Assembly (NCBI GenBank): GCA_946479395.1 | Contig: CAMLFV010000162.1 | Location: forward strand, 1-5,926 | DNA: 5,926 bases | DNA from: an uncultured Flavobacterium sp. | GTDB lineage: Bacteria; Bacteroidota; Bacteroidia; Flavobacteriales; Flavobacteriaceae | Reading direction: 5' to 3' | Shown: positions 1-5,614 of the stretch, one piece after another | How the letters are laid out: the number at the start of each line of letters is the position of its first letter | How positions within the stretch are numbered: position 1 is the stretch's first letter | Notes under the pieces: generated by a model | The model's input: the letters and a program-made list of their open reading frames with translations, nothing else | Databases searched by the model: none | What the model was told of the DNA's origin: nothing | Program-made: the position numbers and the translations under genes

Positions 1-267
1 ACCATGAGAAAGAGGACGCCATTAATTCTTTGGCAAAAAATTTTAAACGTTAGTATAGAAGATTTTAAAAAAGTTAATAGCGGAAAAAGAACTGCACACC
101 ATGATGGTACAGATACTGAAATAAGTTTATACACAAATTTAAAAAAGCACTCCTTTGTTAATGGAGAATATGAAAGCATGCACAATGTAAGTGCTTTTAC
201 AAAAGTTTTAGAAGATGAAATAAGTAATATAAGAACCGAAATTTATCAATCTAAACAAATTCAATAA
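1..267 (+). CDS. Hypothetical protein, probably the 3' part of a longer gene
   Basis: I do not recognise this protein. The frame is open to the left edge (a Thr codon precedes the first ATG at position 4), so it may be the C-terminal end of a larger protein or a complete 87-residue one. It is lysine-rich and polar, with no signal peptide, membrane segment or cysteine motif. The last ~30 residues (from about SAFTKVLEDEISNIRTEI) look like an amphipathic helix. The TAA stop at 265-267 is one base from the TTG start of gap, and no TAnnTTTG box lies in the ~90 bases before gap, so the two are probably co-transcribed and perhaps translationally coupled. A degraded remnant is also possible. Confidence that it is coding is moderate. 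Confidence 0.45.
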   Translation, partial: TMRKRTPLILWQKILNVSIEDFKKVNSGKRTAHHDGTDTEISLYTNLKKHSFVNGEYESMHNVSAFTKVLEDEISNIRTEIYQSKQIQ

Positions 268-268
268 A

Positions 269-1288
269 TTGAAACCTGAAAAAAAAATAAAAATCGCTAT
301 TAACGGATTTGGTCGTATTGGTCGAAACCTTTTCCGTTTATTGATTAATCATCCGCAGATAGAAGTTGTTGCCATTAACGATTTAGCCGATACCGCAACA
401 ATGGCGCACTTGTTAAAATACGACAGTGTGCATGGGAAATTATCTAAAAATGTATCTCACAACGATGATTTTTTAATTGTAAATGATACCAAAATTGCGT
501 TTCTGCACGAAAAAGATATTACAAAACTAAACTGGAAACCTTTTGATCTTGATTTTGTAATTGAAGCAACAGGAAAACACAAAACAGCAGATTTATTGCA
601 GCATCATATAAAAAACGGAGCAAAAAGAGTCATTCTTTCAGTTCCGCCTGATGACAACGAGATTAAAACTGTGGTTTTAGGAGTGAATGAATCTATATTA
701 AATGGTTCAGAATTAATTGTTTCAAATGCAAGTTGCACCACCAACAACGCAGCGCCGATGATTAAAATCATCGATGAATTATGTGGATTGGAAAAAGCTT
801 TTATCACAACAGTTCACTCATATACCACCGATCAAAGTCTGCACGATCAACCTCATAAAGATTTACGCAGAGCCCGTGGAGCAGCGCAATCGATCATTCC
901 AACTACAACAGGTGCGGCCAAAGCATTAACCAAAATTTTCCCTGAATTTGAAGGAAAAATAGGTGGTGGCGGCATTCGCGTTCCTGTTCCCGATGGATCG
1001 TTAACTGATATTACCTGTTATGTAAACCGCGATGTTTCGGTCGAAGAAATAAATCAAGCATTTAAAAAAGCAGCCGAAAATCAGTTGAAAGGAATTATTG
1101 AATATACAGAAGACCCAATTGTTTCTGTTGATGTTTTAGGAAATACGCATTCTTGTTTGTTTGATGCTCAATTGACAACTGTTTTAGGTCGAATGGTAAA
1201 AATTGTTGGCTGGTACGATAACGAAATTGGATATTCTTCCCGATTGATTGATTTGATTCAGTTTATACAAAATAATAAACAGAATTAA
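269..1288 (+). CDS. gap: Type I glyceraldehyde-3-phosphate dehydrogenase
   Basis: This cytosolic enzyme oxidatively phosphorylates glyceraldehyde 3-phosphate to 1,3-bisphosphoglycerate in glycolysis and runs in reverse in gluconeogenesis. Its 339 residues match the usual length. The N-terminal Rossmann motif INGFGRIGR covers residues 11-19. Asp38 in AINDLAD, and Pro195 in DQPHKDLRRAR, are the residues typical of NAD-preferring enzymes. The active site ASCTTN has catalytic Cys156, and His183 lies in TTVHSYTTDQ. TTTGAAKA and IRVPVPDGS supply the phosphate-binding region, and the C-terminal signature is GWYDNEIGYS. The residue after CTTN is Asn160, where many GAPDHs have a second Cys. The start is TTG: the frame closes upstream at a stop at 230-232 with no ATG in between, and the protein would otherwise lose its first beta strand. 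A nine-A run (279-287) follows the start. Flavobacteria often carry more than one GAPDH; this may be a secondary copy. Confidence 0.96.
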   Translation: MKPEKKIKIAINGFGRIGRNLFRLLINHPQIEVVAINDLADTATMAHLLKYDSVHGKLSKNVSHNDDFLIVNDTKIAFLHEKDITKLNWKPFDLDFVIEATGKHKTADLLQHHIKNGAKRVILSVPPDDNEIKTVVLGVNESILNGSELIVSNASCTTNNAAPMIKIIDELCGLEKAFITTVHSYTTDQSLHDQPHKDLRRARGAAQSIIPTTTGAAKALTKIFPEFEGKIGGGGIRVPVPDGSLTDITCYVNRDVSVEEINQAFKKAAENQLKGIIEYTEDPIVSVDVLGNTHSCLFDAQLTTVLGRMVKIVGWYDNEIGYSSRLIDLIQFIQNNKQN

Positions 1289-1296
1289 TATATTTG
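1289..1296 (+). promoter_or_regulatory. Bacteroidota -7 promoter box upstream of the PhnA-family gene
   Basis: TATATTTG is an exact match to the Bacteroidota primary-sigma -7 consensus TAnnTTTG and begins at the base after the gap stop codon. Transcription would begin about 1301-1303, leaving a short leader of about 18 bases before the ATG at 1320. No convincing -33 TTTG lies at the expected distance. The gene may therefore have its own start in addition to read-through from gap. Confidence 0.6.
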
Positions 1297-1319
1297 CCAA
1301 AATTTATAACTTATACTCC

Positions 1320-1901
1320 ATGAAAACATTAGACAGATTAACAGCACGCAGCGGAAATCAATGCGAATTATGTTCTGCAACAGACAATTTATCAATTTAT
1401 GATGTTCCACCAACAGCAAGTAATTTATCAGACCGAGAAATTTTAGCTTGCGAAACTTGTTTAAATCAAATCGAAAAGAAAGAAGAATTAAATGCAAACC
1501 ATTGGCAATGTTTGTCAACTTCTATGTGGAACGAAAATCTTCCGGTACAAGTTGTAAGCTGGCGAATGTTGAATCGTTTTAGAAACGAAAGCTGGGCTGC
1601 CGATTTGCTTGATATGATGTATTTAGACGATGAAACCTTGGATTGGGCAAAACAAACCGGAGATCATGAAGGTGACGGAAGTATTGATTTACACAAAGAC
1701 TGCAACGGTAACATTTTAATTGGTGGCGATACTGTTACTTTGATTAAAGATTTAGATGTAAAAGGATCTACTTTAAATGCAAAAATTGGTACTGCGGTAA
1801 GAAATATTCGTTTGGTTCATGATAACACTGAACAGATCGAAGGAAAAATTGATGGTCAGCAGATTGTAATTCTTACGAAATATGTAAAAAAGCAGAGTTA
1901 A
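1320..1901 (+). CDS. PhnA (YjdM) family zinc-ribbon protein
   Basis: This is a cytosolic protein of the PhnA/YjdM family. The family was named for proximity to the E. coli phosphonate operon, but its general function is not established; it should not be read as phosphonoacetate hydrolase, which is a different protein also called PhnA. The N-terminal zinc ribbon shows two CxxC pairs, Cys15-Cys18 (CELC) and Cys44-Cys47 (CETC). A middle, helical segment of about 70 residues includes WAADLLDMMYLDDETLDWA. The C-terminal PhnA domain (about 125-193) has the conserved run from GDTVTLIKDLDVKG through NIRLV to IEGKIDGQQIVILTKYVKK. Its 193 residues fit the longer, two-domain members with an inserted middle region. 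The ATG at 1320 is 31 bases after the gap stop, and a -7 box lies in that gap. A terminator follows directly. Confidence 0.9.
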   Translation: MKTLDRLTARSGNQCELCSATDNLSIYDVPPTASNLSDREILACETCLNQIEKKEELNANHWQCLSTSMWNENLPVQVVSWRMLNRFRNESWAADLLDMMYLDDETLDWAKQTGDHEGDGSIDLHKDCNGNILIGGDTVTLIKDLDVKGSTLNAKIGTAVRNIRLVHDNTEQIEGKIDGQQIVILTKYVKKQS

Positions 1902-1923
1902 CACAACTCAAAATTCAATATTC

Positions 1924-1955
1924 AAGGACGTTATTGTTAAAGTAGCGTCTTTTTT
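1924..1955 (+). terminator. Rho-independent terminator after the PhnA-family gene
   Basis: AAGGACGTTA (1924-1933) pairs with TAGCGTCTTT (1943-1952), a 10-bp stem with two G-U pairs and a 9-base loop. The stem runs into six T residues (1950-1955). It lies 22 bases after the stop codon, in the orientation expected to end the gap/PhnA transcript. Confidence 0.75.
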
Positions 1956-1962
1956 ATTTCTT

Positions 1963-1987
1963 AACATTTTTTGGCACACACTTTGAA
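1963..1987 (+). promoter_or_regulatory. Sigma-54-like promoter element for the His-rich exported protein
   Basis: AACATTTTTTGGCAC (1963-1977) is followed by five bases and TTGAA (1983-1987). TGGCAC-N5-TTGAA resembles the sigma-54 (RpoN) -24/-12 consensus TGGCAC-N5-TTGCW with the -12 C replaced by A. A start near 1998 would leave a leader of about 38 bases before the ATG at 2036. No TAnnTTTG box lies in this gap. The same 15 bases occur upstream of the lipoprotein gene on the other strand. The sigma-54 assignment is inference; the element could instead be recognised by another sigma factor or regulator. Confidence 0.5.
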
Positions 1988-2035
1988 GATTGCTTACTAA
2001 CAAAACAATTATCAATCTTTTTAAACAAACTTGTT

Positions 2036-2470
2036 ATGAAAACGTTATTCACTTTAGCACTTTTAGCCATTACAACAATTGCAAGTGCACAGCCGGGACA
2101 TCATAGAGGCCACCACAAACATAAAAAACACCACAAAAAACACTATACGCACAAACATCACAGAGATGACGACCGCCATTACCGCCACAACCAAAGAAGA
2201 GTTGTAAGATACGATGACCGCAGAGATTATCATTATTATGTAGATCGTGAAATGAGCCGATACGATTTTTTAAGATTATCACGCGCTCAAAGATCTCAAT
2301 TACAGGTTTCGTTAAACTTTATGGTTGCCAACAATTACGGTCCGCGTGATTACGAACGTAGATTACGCAGAGATTTAGGAACCATTTTAACACGCGATCA
2401 GTTTGGTTTGTGGGAACGCAGAGCCTACACCGGCGGCGGAAATACGTTTGTATTTAATTTCAACAGATAA
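2036..2470 (+). CDS. Small exported histidine-rich protein
   Basis: This is a 144-residue protein with no function I can name. Residues 1-18 form a Sec signal peptide: Lys2, a hydrophobic core, then ASA before Gln19, a type I signal peptidase site. The mature protein is therefore periplasmic or secreted and not a lipoprotein. Residues 22-51 hold 13 histidines among 30, interleaved with Lys and Arg, which suggests binding of metal ions or of anionic surfaces. Residues about 54-131 are rich in Arg, Asp and Tyr and contain LSRAQ (81-85) and LTRDQ (118-122). These recall the paired LTxxQ motifs of the Spy/CpxP envelope-stress proteins, but the rest of the sequence is not clearly of that family. 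The tail TGGGNTFVFNFNR is glycine- and aromatic-rich. It is monocistronic: a promoter-like element lies upstream and a strong hairpin downstream. ATG 2036 is chosen because it gives a complete signal peptide. Confidence 0.85.
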   Translation: MKTLFTLALLAITTIASAQPGHHRGHHKHKKHHKKHYTHKHHRDDDRHYRHNQRRVVRYDDRRDYHYYVDREMSRYDFLRLSRAQRSQLQVSLNFMVANNYGPRDYERRLRRDLGTILTRDQFGLWERRAYTGGGNTFVFNFNR

Positions 2471-2498
2471 TTTCAATAAATCTAATCCAATAAATGAG

Positions 2499-2535
2499 AA
2501 AACCTCCGAATTGATTATTCAAAACGGAGGTTTTT
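2499..2535. terminator. Strong rho-independent terminator after the His-rich gene, perhaps bidirectional
   Basis: AAAACCTCCG (2499-2508) pairs perfectly with CGGAGGTTTT (2525-2534), a 10-bp stem. The 16-base loop contains a further TTGA/TCAA pairing (2511-2514 with 2519-2522). The plus-strand T-run (2531-2535) ends the His-rich gene transcript. On the minus strand the stem is followed by TTTTCT, so it could also stop transcription from convergent glnN, which has no good terminator closer to its stop codon. Confidence 0.85.
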
Positions 2536-2569
2536 CTGTATAGATAAAGATAATTAATATCAAATTTTC

Positions 2570-2660
2570 GTCAGTTCGAGCTTGTCGAGAACTTATAATT
2601 TGGAAAACTTCTCGAAACCTGTCTTGACATCTCGACTTCGCTCGATGTGACAGTTACGAA
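2570..2660. repeat. Imperfect palindromic intergenic repeat (REP-like)
   Basis: This gap holds no ORF. It is built of nested inverted repeats around TCGA/CTCGA words: AGTTC (2573-2577) with GAACT (2589-2593); TCGAGAA (2585-2591) with TTCTCGA (2609-2615); and CTGTC plus ACATC (2619-2623, 2627-2631) with GATGT plus GACAG (2644-2648, 2649-2653) around a 12-base loop. The element opens with CGTCAGTT and closes with GACAGTTACG. From memory, GTCAGTTCGAGC- and CGAAGTCGAGATGT-like elements are dispersed between genes in many Flavobacteriaceae; within this window there is only one. It lies between convergent genes, where it could form RNA structure at both 3' ends. Confidence 0.7.
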
Positions 2661-2698
2661 AGGCTTACTCCTTTTCACTACTCGAAGTGCCGATGAAA

Positions 2699-4888
2699 TT
2701 ATCTTGTAAACAATAATTCGCGGTATTTAGTCAACGTCCATAATTCATTATCAACCATTAATTCTAATTTATCAGCGTGGTAACGAATTTCGTCGAAATA
2801 CGGTTTTACGTTATCGCAATAAGCATGTGCCATTTTCTCTACAGAATGTAATGAATTTGCCTCTTTACGGGCATCCATCATTGCATGTAATTTTGCGTTT
2901 AATTCGTTCACGTGCATAGACGTTTTCTTTAAAATCAAAATTTGTTCTGCAGCTAATTCTTCATAACTATCGCCAAAAATATCTTTTAAACCTTTAATAT
3001 TTTCAATTAATAAGTTTTGATATTTAAACGCTGTAGGAATAATGTGGTTACGAACGATATCACCTAAAACACGACCTTCGATCTGAACTTTCTTGATATA
3101 ATCTTCCAATTCAATTTCGTAACGCGATTCTACTTCGGTATGATTCATTACGTTTAATTCAGCAAATAAATCAAATGCTTTTTTAGAAACTTTAGCTTTT
3201 AATGCAGCCGGAGTTGTTTTATGGTTCGATAATCCGCGACGAGCCGCTTCTTCTTCCCATTCTTTGCTGTATCCGTCGCCTTCAAACAAAATATCTTTGG
3301 TTTCTTTGATATATTCACGTAAAACGTTGAAGATCGCTTCGTCTTTTTTCAATCCGTCTTTTTCAACCAAAGCTTCTACTTCTTTTCTAAAATCGATCAA
3401 CTGTTTTGCAACAATCGAGTTTAAAGTAGTCATTGAAGTAGCACAGTTAGCTGTAGATCCAACGGCACGAAATTCGAATTTATTTCCTGTAAATGCAAAT
3501 GGCGATGTACGGTTACGATCGGTATTATCCAACAAAACGTCTGGAATTTTACCAACAACGTTTAATTTTAAATCGGTTTTTTCTTCTGGCGATAATTTTC
3601 CTGTTGATACACCTTCTAATTCTTCCAACACTTTAGTCAATTGCTGACCAATGAAGATTGATATAATTGCAGGCGGTGCTTCGTTTGCTCCTAAACGGTG
3701 ATCGTTTGATGCCGATGCGATTGATGCGCGCAATAATTCTTCGTAAGTTGAAACCGCTTTAATGGTATTGATAAAGAACGTTAAAAACTGTAAATTGCTG
3801 TTTGGTGTTTTACCCGGTGCCAATAAATTTACCCCCGTATCAGTAGCTAACGACCAGTTGTTGTGTTTACCAGAACCGTTTACACCTTTAAAAGGTTTTT
3901 CGTGGAATAACACTTTAAAGTGGTGACGCTCGCCAACTTTCTGCATTACATCCATTAATAATGAGTTGTGATCTACCGCTAAATTGGTTTCTTCGAAAAT
4001 CGGAGCTAATTCAAACTGATTTGGAGCAACTTCGTTATGACGCGTTTTTACCGGAATTCCCAACAACATACATTCGTTTTCTAAATCGCGCATGTAGTTT
4101 AAAACTCTTGTAGGGATCGATCCAAAATAATGATCTTCTAATTGTTGACCTTTAGCTGAAACGTGTCCTAACAATGTTCTACCAGTTTGTAAAATATCAG
4201 GGCGCGATGCTGCCAATGCATCATCAATTAAGAAATATTCTTGTTCCCAACCTAAAGTAGGCGTTACTTTTTTAACATTTTTGTCGAAGAATTTAGCAAC
4301 CTCAGTTGCGGCTTCATCAATTGCAGACAAGGCTCTTAATAAAGGTGCTTTGTTATCTAATGCTTCACCTGTGTACGATACAAATACGGTTGGAATACAT
4401 AATGTTGTTCCAAAAATAAATGCTGGCGATGTTGGATCCCAAGCGGTATAACCACGAGCTTCGAATGTGTTTCTGATTCCTCCGTTTGGAAAAGATGATG
4501 CATCAGGCTCTTGCTGAACCAATTGCGAACCACCAAATTTTTCTACCGGATCAGAACCATCAAAAGATGTTTCAAAAAAGGCATCATGTTTCTCTGCAGT
4601 TGTTCCTGTTAAAGGCTGAAACCAGTGTGTGTAGTGTGTTACACCTTTGCTCATTGCCCATTCTTTCATACCTAAAGCAATGTAATCTGCCATTCTGCGA
4701 TCAATTTTTGTACCATGATCCATTGCAGAACGTACTGCTTTGTATGCCTCTGGAGTTAAGTGCTGGCGCATTGCTTTGTCATTAAATACATTGCTACCAA
4801 AAATTTCAGATTTTTTACCAATCTCTGAAACCGCTACCGGCGCACGGTTGCTTGCTGCTTTTAAAGCTTCGAAACGAAAAGTTGCCAT
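2699..4888 (-). CDS. glnN: Type III glutamine synthetase
   Basis: This cytosolic enzyme makes glutamine from glutamate, ammonia and ATP. Its 729 residues are the usual length for the GSIII family, far longer than GSI or GSII (about 350-470). The start MATFRFEAL fits family N-termini. An N-terminal GSIII domain (about 60-210, with THWFQPLTG at 87-95) precedes the catalytic core. Core motifs are GWEQEYFLID (213-222, metal-binding Glu), NEVAPNQFELAP (285-296), KGVNGSGKHNNWS (334-346, ATP/glutamate site), NDHRLGANEAPP (395-406), DRNRTSPFAF (457-466) and KFEFRAVGS (470-478). The last ~230 residues form the helical C-terminal extension of this family. All core motifs are intact, so it should be active. 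It is monocistronic here: a terminator separates it from the lipoprotein gene behind its promoter, and no glnB or amtB gene lies beside it in the window. Confidence 0.98.
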   Translation of the reverse strand: MATFRFEALKAASNRAPVAVSEIGKKSEIFGSNVFNDKAMRQHLTPEAYKAVRSAMDHGTKIDRRMADYIALGMKEWAMSKGVTHYTHWFQPLTGTTAEKHDAFFETSFDGSDPVEKFGGSQLVQQEPDASSFPNGGIRNTFEARGYTAWDPTSPAFIFGTTLCIPTVFVSYTGEALDNKAPLLRALSAIDEAATEVAKFFDKNVKKVTPTLGWEQEYFLIDDALAASRPDILQTGRTLLGHVSAKGQQLEDHYFGSIPTRVLNYMRDLENECMLLGIPVKTRHNEVAPNQFELAPIFEETNLAVDHNSLLMDVMQKVGERHHFKVLFHEKPFKGVNGSGKHNNWSLATDTGVNLLAPGKTPNSNLQFLTFFINTIKAVSTYEELLRASIASASNDHRLGANEAPPAIISIFIGQQLTKVLEELEGVSTGKLSPEEKTDLKLNVVGKIPDVLLDNTDRNRTSPFAFTGNKFEFRAVGSTANCATSMTTLNSIVAKQLIDFRKEVEALVEKDGLKKDEAIFNVLREYIKETKDILFEGDGYSKEWEEEAARRGLSNHKTTPAALKAKVSKKAFDLFAELNVMNHTEVESRYEIELEDYIKKVQIEGRVLGDIVRNHIIPTAFKYQNLLIENIKGLKDIFGDSYEELAAEQILILKKTSMHVNELNAKLHAMMDARKEANSLHSVEKMAHAYCDNVKPYFDEIRYHADKLELMVDNELWTLTKYRELLFTR

Positions 4889-4917
4889 ATTTTTTTGTAT
4901 TGTGTTGTTATACCATG

Positions 4918-4925
4918 CAAAAATA
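4918..4925 (-). promoter_or_regulatory. Bacteroidota -7 promoter box of glnN
   Basis: Read on the minus strand this is TATTTTTG, an exact match to TAnnTTTG, followed by C. Transcription would start near 4911-4913, giving a leader of about 24 bases. It lies downstream (in glnN's direction) of the hairpin at 4952-4972, so glnN starts its own transcript. The -33 region is only T-rich and has no clear TTTG. I see no obvious nitrogen-control operator. Confidence 0.6.
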
Positions 4926-4939
4926 CATAAAATTTCATT

Positions 4940-4978
4940 AAAAATAAAAACACCCCCTAAAATTTAGGGGGTCTTTTT
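4940..4978. terminator. Bidirectional-type rho-independent terminator between the lipoprotein gene and glnN
   Basis: ACCCCCTAAA (4952-4961) and TTTAGGGGGT (4963-4972) are perfect complements separated by one A; in RNA the A/T centre would open into a small loop above a G/C stem. On the minus strand the hairpin is followed by GTTTTTATTTTT (4951-4940), fitting termination of the lipoprotein gene, whose stop is about 30 bases upstream. The plus side also has a T-run (4974-4978), but no plus-strand gene ends here. Confidence 0.88.
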
Positions 4979-5002
4979 AAAAACATTTAATTATTTCTTT
5001 TT

Positions 5003-5497
5003 TTATAGTGTTCTAATTGGGGTATTTTCTAAACCTAATGCTGAAATGGTAGCATTGTAATCACTAAAGTTCATTTTATGTGCAAAACCTCCTGGTACTA
5101 TAACTACTCTGAATGTTTGGTGGTAAACGAATTGATTATATTCAGAATTTGATAATTGTTCAATAGGAAAATTGGTTCTTACATATATTTTCACATCGTA
5201 TCTTGTAAAATCATAATCGTATGAAAGTTGATCTCCGTCAGATGTCAAACCATATGTTGCCGGAAGTAAAACCCATGAATTACCTTGCCATCTGTAAACT
5301 AAAACATTATCTCCATCCGAAAGAGGATAATCAAAATTCCATGTTCCCGAATTTGTAAAGGTATCTTCAGGTGTATTAATTGTCTGATTTGTTAATTCGA
5401 TAACTTGAGATTGTTCTTCATAATATTCTTCAATAGTACAGCTTTGTAATGCTGATAAACCTATGAATGCTGTTAAAAGTAGTGCTATCTTTTTCAT
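5003..5497 (-). CDS. Putative lipoprotein, flavobacterial hypothetical family
   Basis: This is a 164-residue exported lipoprotein of unknown function. Residues 1-19 are a signal peptide with Lys2-Lys3 and a hydrophobic core. The lipobox LQSC ends in Cys20, the predicted lipidated residue. Glu23-Glu24 and Glu27-Glu28 follow in TIEEYYEE; acidic residues soon after the Cys recall the lipoprotein export signal that sends Bacteroidota lipoproteins to the cell surface, but the match is loose. The rest is mostly beta-like, with alternating hydrophobics and no further Cys: SGTWNFDYPLSDGDNVLVYRW (49-69), LLPATYG (77-83), YDVKIYVRTNF (100-110) and FRVVIVPGGFA (129-139). From memory, similar DGDxVLVYRxx...LPxTY...FRVVxVPxxFA patterns occur in flavobacterial lipoproteins, some with an added collagen-like stretch, which this one lacks. 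It is monocistronic, with a sigma-54-like element upstream and a strong terminator downstream. Confidence 0.85.
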   Translation of the reverse strand: MKKIALLLTAFIGLSALQSCTIEEYYEEQSQVIELTNQTINTPEDTFTNSGTWNFDYPLSDGDNVLVYRWQGNSWVLLPATYGLTSDGDQLSYDYDFTRYDVKIYVRTNFPIEQLSNSEYNQFVYHQTFRVVIVPGGFAHKMNFSDYNATISALGLENTPIRTL

Positions 5498-5544
5498 GAT
5501 GTATTGTTGTTAAATGTTAAAATATCTTTTATATTAATCTTCAT

Positions 5545-5569
5545 TTCATTAATCGTGCCAAAAAATGTT
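5545..5569 (-). promoter_or_regulatory. Sigma-54-like promoter element for the lipoprotein gene
   Basis: Read on the minus strand, AACATTTTTTGGCAC (5569-5555) is followed by five bases (GATTA) and ATGAA (5549-5545). The first 15 bases are identical to those upstream of the His-rich gene at 1963-1977, and the TGA is at the same spacing. The motif's TGGCAC starts 63 bases before the lipoprotein ATG, against 64 in the other case. A start near 5534 is expected. No TAnnTTTG box lies between the motif and the gene. Assignment to sigma-54 is inference, since the -12 part (ATGAA) departs from TTGCW. Confidence 0.5.
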
Positions 5570-5586
5570 TTGCCTTTATTTTTTTG

Positions 5587-5594
5587 TAATTTTG
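5587..5594 (+). promoter_or_regulatory. Bacteroidota -7 promoter box of the thioesterase gene
   Basis: TAATTTTG matches TAnnTTTG exactly. Transcription would start near 5600, leaving a leader of about 15 bases before the ATG at 5615. The nearest upstream TTTTG (ending 5572) is only 14 bases away, shorter than the usual -33/-7 spacing, so the -33 element is uncertain. The box is divergent from the lipoprotein promoter element, 18 bases away. Confidence 0.5.
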
Positions 5595-5614
5595 TTTGAA
5601 ACTTTTGTAAAATT

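Noticed and set aside
604..807. Minus-strand 67-codon ORF inside gap
   Set aside because: Lies wholly within the strongly conserved GAPDH frame and covers its active-site region; no family features of its own.
1285..1518. Minus-strand 77-codon ORF overlapping the PhnA-family gene start
   Set aside because: Antisense shadow of the zinc-ribbon region; composition reflects the reverse of AT-rich coding sequence.
1320..1901. Phosphonate catabolism function for the PhnA-family protein
   Set aside because: The family name is historical; no phn transport or C-P lyase genes are present in the window.
2070..2282. Minus-strand 70-codon ORF, rich in Cys, Gly and Val
   Set aside because: Its Cys and Val residues are the reverse reading of the His and Arg/Asp codons of the His-rich gene; no independent start signals.
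2676..2689. CACT/AGTG hairpin just after the glnN stop as its terminator
   Set aside because: Only four base pairs and no T-run on the minus strand; more likely part of the repeat. The hairpin at 2499-2535 is a better candidate.
2684..2698. GTGCC near 2687-2691 as a third sigma-54-like site
   Set aside because: On the minus strand it reads CGGCAC, not TGGCAC, lacks the T-tract and the downstream TGA, and no gene starts downstream.
3264..3647. Plus-strand 127-codon ORF within glnN
   Set aside because: Antisense to the conserved catalytic region of glutamine synthetase; Ser-rich low-complexity product with no recognisable features.
4486..4967. Two overlapping plus-strand ORFs antisense to the start of glnN
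   Set aside because: Both lie mostly opposite the conserved N-terminal glnN coding sequence, and the second runs through its promoter and into the A/T-rich leader; no promoter or homology signals.
4889..5002. Riboswitch or attenuator before glnN
   Set aside because: The only strong structure (4952-4972) lies upstream of the glnN -7 box and is explained as the terminator of the lipoprotein gene; the glnN leader is too short for a riboswitch.
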